DNA from: Rubellicoccus peritrichatus | Lineage (GTDB): Bacteria > Verrucomicrobiota > Verrucomicrobiia > Opitutales > Cerasicoccaceae | DNA length: 64,000 nucleotides | Direction of reading: 5' to 3' | Assembly (NCBI RefSeq): GCF_033100135.1 | Contig: NZ_CP136920.1 | Span: 4,335,001 to 4,399,000 of the forward strand | Shown here: positions 46,825-56,400 of the stretch, piece after piece | How positions within the stretch are numbered: the first letter of the stretch is position 1 | How the letters are laid out: each line of letters starts with the position of its first letter | The notes under the pieces: model-generated | Seen by the model: only the letters and a program-made list of their open reading frames with translations | Database searches by the model: none | What the model was told of the DNA's origin: nothing | Program-made: the position numbers and the translations under genes

Positions 46825-47677
46825 ACTGATCGTGGGATAAAGCCCCCCGACGCAATCGCCTCTTAACTGCAACCGCTAATGCTAACAACGCAATGGTAGA
46901 TACCCAGAGGCTCGGTTCTGGGACGGCTTGTAAATTATCTAGATAGGCTTCTGGTGAACTACCGTCCCCATCCCCTCCCCCGTCAACCAGTGCAAGTCGG
47001 AAACTCTCAATCATTCCAGAGTACGTGACAGCCCCAAACTCTTCAAAAAAAGTCGTCCCGGATGCCAGACTCCCGATAGACAAACTATCCTGTATCAAAT
47101 CGATACCCCAGCTATTGGCTGCAACATCGATATCAATCGATACGGACATAATGCTATCATATGCAAAGGTTCCAATCTGCTGTGTCCCTCCATGGACCAA
47201 AATACGACCCGTGCCGCTAGTCCCAGTCGCAGCAAAATCAATACGCTCTACATTTGGTGTATCAATAAGGAGGGAAAAATAGTCCCGCTGATTGTCGGGA
47301 ATGAATGCTCCGCTCGCATCATCAACAAAATTACTCAATACGAGATCAAAAGAGATGCTCAGACTGTCGACCTCAGCAGAAACAAGATCGAACTCGTACT
47401 GAGAAATAGTAAAGCCCGACTGCAGCTGAGGAATAAGCGAAAGCGACTTGGTGGCAAATGGGGTTGCTCCAGCAGCCATAACTTCGGACGTCCCACCGAG
47501 TAAGGCACTTGGCGACGTACGGGGCGATGCACCGTTGTCAAGAGCAACGGGATTGCCAATAACATTAGAAGCATTATCAAAATCGATGAAATACTTGGTA
47601 CTCAACCCAATAGCGATCGAAGGGGTCGTCAAAAACAGGCAAGCTGCAGCCAGCCTATAAGTATTAGGGAATTTCAT
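46799..47677 (-). CDS. PEP-CTERM protein, module copy A
   Basis: 292 aa with a signal peptide (1-24), a beta-sandwich body starting LSTKYFIDFDNAS and a PEP-CTERM signal (AVPEPSLWV, a hydrophobic segment, KRRLRR). Unusually the chain continues 15 residues past the basic cluster (GALSHDQYESSNMRL); these are coded partly in the 26-nt overlap with the next gene. The paralog at 60400 has the same layout. Exosortase would be expected to cut at the PEP motif and discard the tail, so the extension may be harmless. The body resembles LamG-like PEP-CTERM proteins; function unknown. Confidence 0.8.
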   Translation of the reverse strand: MKFPNTYRLAAACLFLTTPSIAIGLSTKYFIDFDNASNVIGNPVALDNGASPRTSPSALLGGTSEVMAAGATPFATKSLSLIPQLQSGFTISQYEFDLVSAEVDSLSISFDLVLSNFVDDASGAFIPDNQRDYFSLLIDTPNVERIDFAATGTSGTGRILVHGGTQQIGTFAYDSIMSVSIDIDVAANSWGIDLIQDSLSIGSLASGTTFFEEFGAVTYSGMIESFRLALVDGGGDGDGSSPEAYLDNLQAVPEPSLWVSTIALLALAVAVKRRLRRGALSHDQYESSNMRL

Positions 47678-47848
47678 TTGGGAGCGTTTAACTCTGTAGT
47701 GGTGAGAGCAGTTCCAAATTGTTCTGCTATAATATTTTTCAACCTAAAATACACTTAAGTCAAGTCAATGTATTCATTTATGACTATATTATGATTATTA
47801 ATGAACTCATAAGCATCTAATAAATCATTTAAACATCTAAAAAAACAA

Positions 47849-50800
47849 TCATAAGGAACCATTATGAACATCCATCGTAGCAGAGACAATTGTGCGCTTT
47901 AGTTCCGATTCGATCTTTTCGAGACGCCGATTTTGTAGTTCCAACTGTGCCTTTATGGTACCCATATTATCGACTTTAGACTGTAAATCTATATTCGCGG
48001 CCTTGAGCTTTTGAATCTCATCTGCCATATTCGCAAGCAAAGTCTGCTGCTTTTCCTGATACAAATTCGGCAAACCGACGACAGCGTTTACCTTCTTGAG
48101 GCTCGCATCATTTGACTCATCCCAGGCGCGACCAATGATTAAATTGTACTGCACAGGCGTAATATTATCCGAACTGACGGCGATAGCGGTCCCATCATTT
48201 TGACCGGATGCGATGAGGTAATCGCCGAACGCGACTGGGCCAAGCGTCTTGACATCGACCTGACCAACGAAAGCCGTTATGACGTAGGCATCTTCGTGTG
48301 CATCTCCCGGATGGTTACCAACGACGATGGGACGCGTTGATGCGACCATCACCCAATCCGCGCCCTTTGTTTGTTTGCTGACCTTGCCTCCAAAGACGCC
48401 CACGACCTCAGCGTTGTCGATGACTTCATCCGGGTTTAAGCGTGGCAGATACTCGGCGTAGTCCGCCGAGCCAGATTGAAAAATGATACCACCACTACTA
48501 TTACCACTAATCTCACCTAACTGAATTGGATTAAAGCTATTGTCCCGCCCCAAGAAGGTAATGTATTGGTCGCCGCTACTAGGCGTGGGGTGGTTATGCC
48601 TAAGAGCCAACAAACCGGAATTGTCAGAGTTCGTATCAAAAATGTAAGCCAAGTGGTTTTCTATGTCTATAGGGTCGCCATCGAGGTCACCTTCGATATG
48701 CAGGCCTCGCAACGCCGGGCTGGAAGTGCCTACCGCGAATGACTCTGTTACGATGGATGCCGTTTCCTTATGCACGCTGAGTACCGGCTTGCGCATGTAG
48801 GTTGTGATATAAAAATCGGCAGTAGAAAAGATACCAGATCTTCCTCCTGAATAGGGGTTACCGGTTCCATAACCCAGGTTGAACCGGTTGGAGAAATCAG
48901 ATGTAAATTCGATGGTATACTCCACCCCGGCGGTTAAGGTCAACAGACTGCTCTCGGGGATCAAAATCGCGGTTGGGGCAGTTGCATTGATTGCAACCGG
49001 GAAATCAGCTAGCAGCGTGCCGCCGGTGCCCCGCCCGCTATAGACTCTGACGGTAATGTTCGCGACACCGCTGAAACCTCCGATTTCTGCATCAAAGTAA
49101 ATGAGCTCACCGGTTGCCGATGGCGTAAAGCTCTGCCAGGCACTCTGTACCCCATTGTCAATCGAACTTGCGGCACCTTCCGGGACATCAACATCGATTG
49201 CCGTGGCGATAAACTGGAAGTCATCTTCGGCGACGAGGTTGCTGGTGGCGATGGTCGTGTTCGTGATCGTTGTTGCGTTAACGTCCGCGGCATTGACGTT
49301 TGTCGCAGCGATCTCCGTGCTGGTCAGTGTGCCATCGACTTCCAGCTCGGTAGAGGGGCTTGTCGTGCCGATGCCAACGTTCCCTGACTGGGCAATCTGA
49401 AAGGTCGTCGCTGGCATGTAAGTCTGGAAAAAGAAGTCACTCGTAGCGCTGTCGTTGGAACGCCCACCTGCATATTGATTGGATCCATTATTCCAGCTAA
49501 AATCATTTCCAAGTACGACGATCTCATCTTCTGCCAGCTCGGGGTCATTGGGTGCAAGCGCGTCTGCTGCAATGGTGTAAACATTGCCCAACGTAAGCGT
49601 CACAACCTGATCATCTGGAATAGAAATATTCTTATTAGAATTTGAACTGGCTATACCGACGTTGAAGTTGGCCAGCTCTGCTCCGCCGGTTCCTTCACCT
49701 TCATAAACGCGGAATTTAATGCCGACGCTGAATGCGGTGCCTCTAATTGCCAGTCTCATAAAGCTTAGCTGGCCGCTACGCCCGGCGGTAAAGCTCTGCC
49801 AAGCCGAAGTTCGCCCAAGAAGGTCAATGCCACTGCTACCCGTGGGAAAACTATCCTGATCCAAGGCAACCGTCCTGATATCGAAATCGCTCGAGCTGGT
49901 GATGTTATTCAAATCGTCGGCATTCAAGCTGAGCCCGGAAAGGTCGGCGCTGTGCATCGTGCCGGCCTCGGTAATTTCAAGTGTCGAGCCGTTGAGTGAG
50001 ACGTCTGTGATGAGCTCGTTGCTGGGGCTGGCGTCGGCGTCGTTCGCAGCGCCAGAGACGAGTGCACTCGCGGGGATCGTGTTTGCGGTGATAAAGGCAC
50101 CGTCGAGATCCGTGATATTTGCGCCATTTCCTGCAAGCGTGGTGGCGTTGATAGAGCCGGCAGAGACATCGCTGATGCGCACCTGCAAGGTGCCGTCGTC
50201 GATGTCCAGCCGCGTGGGATCACTCACATAGGTTTGGAAAATGAAGTCTTCGTTGGCGCCTGTGTTGAAACCTCTACCTGGGTATTTGCTGTCCCCGCGG
50301 TGTGTCCTGAAATCAACCGAATTAGAATTCTGTCTCACAAAAGAAAAAGCGTATTCATTACCTTGGATGAGATTTATGGTGTCCTGTTCAGGGATGACCA
50401 GTTCAATGGAGTAGTCGCTGTTGCCACTCGGGTAATCAACCGTGAAGGTTGTCAACACGGGGTCTGACAAGCTATCGCCGTCATAAACCTTAACCTCCAA
50501 AGTATTCGGTAATGTAGCAGTCGCGCCGCCATAAATGACTATCCGCTGGAGCGTGCTGTCGGCTCCGGCAAAGAAGGTTTGGCCATAAGTTTTGGGATTA
50601 AAACTGCCAAATGTAGAATCAAGTTGGCCGTCTATGCCGATGGAAGTGTCAAAGGAGTCCTGATCGAGCATGGTGCCTGCAGTATCAATAGACAAGCTGC
50701 CATCGACATTGATGTCCGAGAGCTTGACACTACCGCCAAGGCTGAGGACATCCGTTGAACTGGGATCGGAACCGATGCCAATATTACCCGTGGCATCATC

Positions 50801-53329
50801 GATGGTCAGGCGTGGGACGTTATTCGTGTAGAAGTTTTTCAGATGGTAATCGTTGCTGCCACCGAGTGAGGAAGTGCCAGGGTAAGTGGAGTCGCTGCGG
50901 TACTGCCAATTGAAAAACACACCCGTGCCTAACGGATCGATTGCCGCCAGCTCGACGGTATATTCGGTGCCCGCCGTCAGGTTGGGGTAGCTACCTGCTG
51001 GTATGCTAATGGGGGTTGCGGTGCCTGTCATCGACGTGGTGAAGCTCAGGAACTGCGGTCCACCCGTTCCAGCTCCGAGATAAAAACGAACCTGAACATC
51101 TATCGGGCTGCCACTGGCGCTAACGGCATTGGTCTCGATACTGCTAAGGGCGCCGTCCTGCACCGCTATAAAGCTCTGCCAGGCATTACCGCTGCTAAAT
51201 ATATTCGTGTTCGAACCAAAGGTAGTAGTGTCGACGTCATCAACGCTTTGTTGGGTGGCAAAAACGATGTCGCCCGTGGATGCAAGGGTATCGACATTCA
51301 GGCTATCCAGGCTCAGTCCATCAAGCTCGACCGTGCGTGTTGTACCCGCTTCGGTCAGGCTGATTTGGCTGCCGTTGAGGGAGAAGGCGGTGATGAGCTC
51401 ATTGGCCGGATCACCATCCGCGTCGGATAATCCTGACAGGTCGACCGAAGTGGTGCCGCCAGCATCAGTTAGATCGAGGGTGGAGCCATTCAGTGTTGCA
51501 CTGGTTATGAGTTCGTTGGTTGCGTCCGAGTCACCATCATCGATGACTCCGGGAGCCAGTTTGGCCGCAGTGATGGTACCATCAGAGATGTGGCTTCCGG
51601 CCAAGTTCCTCAGGCTTGAGCCGTCACCAGCAAAAGCAGATGCCAGCAGAGTGCCCGTGACATCGAGCGCCGGGATATCTGACACCTCACTAACGCTGAT
51701 GGCTTGATTCACTCGGCTGGTGGCATAGATGAAACCATTGCTGTCGAAGACTACATCAGCGTTATTGTCCATCACAGTAGCTTGATAGGCATTATTGATA
51801 AGCGTGGGGCTAAGTGGGTCACTGATGTCGATCAAGGCAATGCCACTACCTACGTTATCCATCGAAACCACGGCATAATCTCCCTGTATGCTTACGCCGC
51901 TGGGATTACTGATCGAGCCGTCTCCCGGCACCAGGTTTGCCACTACGACAGGCGTTTCAGGGTTAGCAAGATCCATGACAACGAAATTCTGACTACCTCT
52001 GCAAACCGCGTATAGGTAGTTGCCGTCCACTGTCAGATCATAGACGTTATCCAGAGCCACGCTGTCCGTAATCTGGTTAGCTCTGAAAAAGCTTTTGGAA
52101 CCACTCACATCCATCACGAAGATGCTGTCGGCGGACCCATGAGTCACGTAAGCATAGCCATTGGCGTAGGCTACATTATTGTGGTCGGTGAAATTGCCGG
52201 TGTATCGATCGGTGCCAATTAAAAACGGGCTACTGGGATTTTGAATATCCACAACGTAGAAGGTGCCAAAGCCGGTTGAGACATAGGCGTTGATTCCGTC
52301 AACTGCGATCCCTCGACTGTCTCCTTGCAGGCTGGAGTTGGATCGATATCCACCTATTACGGCTGGATTGGTTGGATCATTAATGTCAATGACGGTAACG
52401 CCACTGTTGCTGCCACCACCAACAGTAACATAGGCATGATTGCCGTCTATGGCAATCCCCCAAGGTCTGTCCCAAATCGCACTCGTACCGCCGTTGCTTG
52501 TGACGGCGGCGACTTGGTGCGGCACTCTGGGATCACTGATATCATAAACGAAGAATGTATCGCTTTCTGAAGCGGCTGCATACAAATAGTCGCCACTGAC
52601 AGCGATACCGCGAAACCCGTTGGTTACGTTGGAATCAACGAGGCTATTAATGTAACGCACGCCATCGTTGACAGAAAGGAGGATACTGTCGTCGCTATGA
52701 ACAATCTGTTGGGCTGACACTGCGGAACCAACCGTCAGGCTGCCGGTGTCGCCAAGTTTCGCAACAGCAACCGTACCGTCCTGTAGGTTGCTACCATCGA
52801 TATTGACCAAACCTGAGCCATCCACGCCGTCAGCCAAACCGCTGGCCATGGTGGCGGTCGTAGCTGTTGCGGCAGTTGTCGCGTTGTCTGCCGTTCGGGC
52901 TCGATGCGCGTAGGCAACGGGTTGGAGTTCAATGGTGTCCAACAGCGCGAACGTTCCGTTGCTGCCGTCAGTGCTGTCTTCACTATACCAGATGCGCAGG
53001 AAGAGCGAATCGTAGTTCCAGACGTTCGTTGGGATGGGCGCATTCGTAGAGCTGTCGTCTCCAAGTTGAATGGAGAAAAGCCCGGTCGTCACACCAACGC
53101 CATGGCCGGTTGACGGCTCGGACCCAGCCGTCGATGAGTTATCATTGGACCAGTAAGAAACCGTTGGGCTCTGATCGTCATCAATGATGGCGAATTTAAA
53201 GTAGCGGGTTCCAGTTGGGAGGATATCGTTTTCGGAAACGCGGCCTTCATAAGGAAGCGTGGAGGGAAGGTCCGCATAAAGCATTGAAATACTTAGTATT
53301 GCGTATAACGCTATTGTAAGATTCTTCAT
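47849..53329 (-). CDS. Giant LVIVD-propeller fibre-like protein with four beta-sandwich repeats
   Basis: 1826 aa with a signal peptide (1-19). Parts: shared N-terminal module (about 22-145: LPYEGRVSENDILPTGTRYF to AYAHRARTAD); LVIVD-type beta-propeller (about 223-550, repeats of the GNHAYV...VIDINDPTNP kind); GDGSSLRNL element; D-x-D-x-D-x-x-NEL repeats (about 590-673); four copies of a beta-sandwich of about 165 residues (about 683-850, 880-1043, 1150-1326, 1370-1530) joined by GNVGIGTTSP-type linkers; DYAEYLPRL domain (about 1620-1750, with GKVSKQTKGADW and VGQVDVKTLGPV); C-terminal coiled coil (from about 1755). It looks like a trimeric extracellular fibre. The ligand and role are unknown. 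Confidence 0.78.
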   Translation of the reverse strand: MKNLTIALYAILSISMLYADLPSTLPYEGRVSENDILPTGTRYFKFAIIDDDQSPTVSYWSNDNSSTAGSEPSTGHGVGVTTGLFSIQLGDDSSTNAPIPTNVWNYDSLFLRIWYSEDSTDGSNGTFALLDTIELQPVAYAHRARTADNATTAATATTATMASGLADGVDGSGLVNIDGSNLQDGTVAVAKLGDTGSLTVGSAVSAQQIVHSDDSILLSVNDGVRYINSLVDSNVTNGFRGIAVSGDYLYAAASESDTFFVYDISDPRVPHQVAAVTSNGGTSAIWDRPWGIAIDGNHAYVTVGGGSNSGVTVIDINDPTNPAVIGGYRSNSSLQGDSRGIAVDGINAYVSTGFGTFYVVDIQNPSSPFLIGTDRYTGNFTDHNNVAYANGYAYVTHGSADSIFVMDVSGSKSFFRANQITDSVALDNVYDLTVDGNYLYAVCRGSQNFVVMDLANPETPVVVANLVPGDGSISNPSGVSIQGDYAVVSMDNVGSGIALIDISDPLSPTLINNAYQATVMDNNADVVFDSNGFIYATSRVNQAISVSEVSDIPALDVTGTLLASAFAGDGSSLRNLAGSHISDGTITAAKLAPGVIDDGDSDATNELITSATLNGSTLDLTDAGGTTSVDLSGLSDADGDPANELITAFSLNGSQISLTEAGTTRTVELDGLSLDSLNVDTLASTGDIVFATQQSVDDVDTTTFGSNTNIFSSGNAWQSFIAVQDGALSSIETNAVSASGSPIDVQVRFYLGAGTGGPQFLSFTTSMTGTATPISIPAGSYPNLTAGTEYTVELAAIDPLGTGVFFNWQYRSDSTYPGTSSLGGSNDYHLKNFYTNNVPRLTIDDATGNIGIGSDPSSTDVLSLGGSVKLSDINVDGSLSIDTAGTMLDQDSFDTSIGIDGQLDSTFGSFNPKTYGQTFFAGADSTLQRIVIYGGATATLPNTLEVKVYDGDSLSDPVLTTFTVDYPSGNSDYSIELVIPEQDTINLIQGNEYAFSFVRQNSNSVDFRTHRGDSKYPGRGFNTGANEDFIFQTYVSDPTRLDIDDGTLQVRISDVSAGSINATTLAGNGANITDLDGAFITANTIPASALVSGAANDADASPSNELITDVSLNGSTLEITEAGTMHSADLSGLSLNADDLNNITSSSDFDIRTVALDQDSFPTGSSGIDLLGRTSAWQSFTAGRSGQLSFMRLAIRGTAFSVGIKFRVYEGEGTGGAELANFNVGIASSNSNKNISIPDDQVVTLTLGNVYTIAADALAPNDPELAEDEIVVLGNDFSWNNGSNQYAGGRSNDSATSDFFFQTYMPATTFQIAQSGNVGIGTTSPSTELEVDGTLTSTEIAATNVNAADVNATTITNTTIATSNLVAEDDFQFIATAIDVDVPEGAASSIDNGVQSAWQSFTPSATGELIYFDAEIGGFSGVANITVRVYSGRGTGGTLLADFPVAINATAPTAILIPESSLLTLTAGVEYTIEFTSDFSNRFNLGYGTGNPYSGGRSGIFSTADFYITTYMRKPVLSVHKETASIVTESFAVGTSSPALRGLHIEGDLDGDPIDIENHLAYIFDTNSDNSGLLALRHNHPTPSSGDQYITFLGRDNSFNPIQLGEISGNSSGGIIFQSGSADYAEYLPRLNPDEVIDNAEVVGVFGGKVSKQTKGADWVMVASTRPIVVGNHPGDAHEDAYVITAFVGQVDVKTLGPVAFGDYLIASGQNDGTAIAVSSDNITPVQYNLIIGRAWDESNDASLKKVNAVVGLPNLYQEKQQTLLANMADEIQKLKAANIDLQSKVDNMGTIKAQLELQNRRLEKIESELKRTIVSATMDVHNGSL

Positions 53330-53401
53330 CTTATAATGAGTAAAGTTTGAGGTAATGATTCTCTTCCAAAAAATTACACTTTGACTGATTACTTGAGTGA
53401 G

Positions 53402-56400
53402 CTATTGATTATGGGCTAATTTATTTGATGGTTTTAGACTCGCCTCGATGGAGCTCAATCGATGCAGCAGCTCCTTTATCTGTTTTGATTGATTGGCATG
53501 CTCGACCTGTATCTGCTCTAATGCGTCAATCTGTTCTTTAAGCACTGCAATCTCTGCTTGTTGTTTTGCCACCTTTTTAAGTAAATCAGCAGACTCATTT
53601 CGCTGCATTTCGACCATCGCTTGCGGCAGGCCAACGACAGTATTGATCTTTTTCAGGCCGGGTTCGCTGGACTCGTCCCAGGCGCGACCAATAACCAGAT
53701 TGTATTGTGCTGGGATGAGGTTACCTGGACTGACCGCAATGGCAGTTCCGTCATTGCGGCCCGATGCAATCAGATAGTCACCGGCTTGCACCGGGCCGAC
53801 CGCTTTGACCTCAACCTGCCCGAGAAAACCGATGGCTTCGTAGTGGTCGACCAACGCCTCGCCGGGATGATTACCGAGAACGATTGCGCGACTGGACACC
53901 GCCATGATCCAATCCGCTCCCTCAGTTTGTTTGCTGACTTTGCCGTTGAAGACACCGACGACATCACTGCGGTTGATGTCTTCATCGATGTTTAAACGCG
54001 GCAGATACTCTGCGTAGTCACCAGTTGACGAGTTGAACTGCAACCCTCCCGCTCCATCACCTTTGATGGCGCCAACGGTACCAAGAGACCCTCTAAACGT
54101 GATGAAGTTTTGATTAGTAGCTGGGGCACTGCTGCCTAGCTCCAGCAATAATACATCTGCGTGACTCGACGTGCTTGGGTTACGGAAAATAGCGGCATGA
54201 TCACCTGGATTAAATGCTACGGTAGTTCCAGGATGATCATGCTCAACTTGCAGTTTGGTTGCTGGCCCTCCAGCGAGGCCTATGCCAACTGAAGACACTC
54301 TGAGATCACTGATATCAACCGTGTGGTCGACTCCACCTTCGGTGACGACGATATCAGAACCGCTTAAGGCGACGCCGGATATGGTTGCCCCGTCTAAGAC
54401 GCCATCAGCCAGCTTGGCCGCTGTCACGGAGCCATCGAACAAATGTAAGCCATTCAAGTTCGTTAAGCCAGAGGCATCGCCAACGAATGTCGCTCCCGCT
54501 TCGAGTCCGAAAGTCGAACTGATTTCCAGGACGCGTAATCCATTGGTTTGGTTGGCGACATATATGTAATTCCCCTCGACCGCCAAACCTATCGCACCAC
54601 TAGACTGAGCAATAGTAGCAACTCGAACTGGATTTGTAGGGTCAATGATATCATAGATTCGTAAGTCACTACCAGTGCGTGCCACGTAGGCATAGTTATC
54701 CACAATCTTAATGTCTTGAGTGCCACCGACCGAATCGTCAAGGGTGGTGACAAAAGCTGGATTAGCCGGATCAACCAGATTATAAACCCTCACTCCCTCT
54801 AACGAATCTCCAACGTACAGATGACTATTGGTCACCTCGATTGCTAAAGCGGTTCCTGAAAAATTCGTTTCTCGTATTTTTACCGGATCACTCTTATTCG
54901 TTATATCCATCACAGCAAAACCAAAACCGTGCAGGGGCAAATAGGCGTAGTTGCCATTGATCGCTACCCGACGGGCGCCACCATTGGTATCCTCATATCC
55001 TTGCGATCCGCCCAATGGTAGCACCGGGTTGGATGGATCACTGATGTCATAGATCTGCAGCCCCCCGCTACCATTTGCTAAATAAGCATAGTTACCTTCG
55101 ATCGTCACCTGATCGGCGTCTGCATCATTGCTCGGACTCATAGGAAAAGTGCGAACAAAAGTGGGGTTCGTGGGGTCAGACACATCGTAGATACGAACCC
55201 CATCATCGTCAGCGGAAAGATAGGCGTAGTTACCGGTGACAACAATCCCTTGCGCCGTGTCGTTGCCATCATCGATATGTCCAACCGATTGAGGATTCGT
55301 TGGATCGCTGATATCATAGATCCGCAGGCCATCTAGCCAATTCGCGACATAAGCGTAGTTGCCCGAGACAAAGACCTTGCGCGCTTGACCGCCATTAGCA
55401 TCACCAATACCGACCTCTCTAAGCGTAGAAAAATCGAGACTATTGTAAGTAAATGGGCCCGCCAAGTTTGAGGGGTTGAGGTTAGTCAGGCCTGAGCCAT
55501 CGCCCGTGAACACAATGTTGCTGTCGAACTTCGCCGCAGTGATCGTGCCGTCCTGCACATTGCCTCCATCCAAATTCGTCAGGCTGGCGCCATCCCCCAC
55601 AAACGACTGAGCGGTTATGGAATCCTGTGTGACTACTAATCCATCGTTGGCCAGTTCCATAAAGCTCGTCATAATATAGTCAGCTCCCTCTGGATCAAAG
55701 CTCGCATAGCCACTGGAATAAGCTCCGGGGTTCTGATAGCCAATGGAGATCAAGTTATCTGGTCCCGATGATGCGCTCACACTAAGTACCGCAAACAATA
55801 TTTTATCCGAGTTCAAACTGGGCCGATCCATCTCTGGAATATCAATGCATCCGCCGGCGCTAAGAAACTCGCTGACGCTAACCACAATATGTGCGAGATC
55901 GTTTAAGGCCTGATCTCGAACAAATAATTGGACGCTCGTGACATCTACACCCAAGGTAACTTGCTCGAACTTGATAGCGGCCAGTTTACCCGTTAGTCGC
56001 GAAGTAAATTGTTGAGCTATTACGGAACTCTGGCGTGTATCGTCAACTGTACCGTCCGCAGGATCACCGGTATACTGGTCAATCACAATGGAACCCGCTG
56101 GCATTAGTGTTAAGCTGCTATCGGGACTACTCAGATCCCCCAAAACCAAACTTGATAAATCCGCCTTATGCCCAACGCCAGCCTCGTTTACCGTTAAAGT
56201 AGAACCATCGAAAGAAAACCCCGTGATTAGTTCGTTCGCAGGATCAGCATCAGCATCATCCTCTAGTTGCGAAAGATCGGCAGTACCGCCTCCATTGCCC
56301 AACGACAATTGCGCCGTTGAGGTATTGAAACTTAGAACTTGGATTTCATTGGCGGGATCAAAATCGGCATCATTGATGAGGCTCGACAGTTCTGCTGTTC

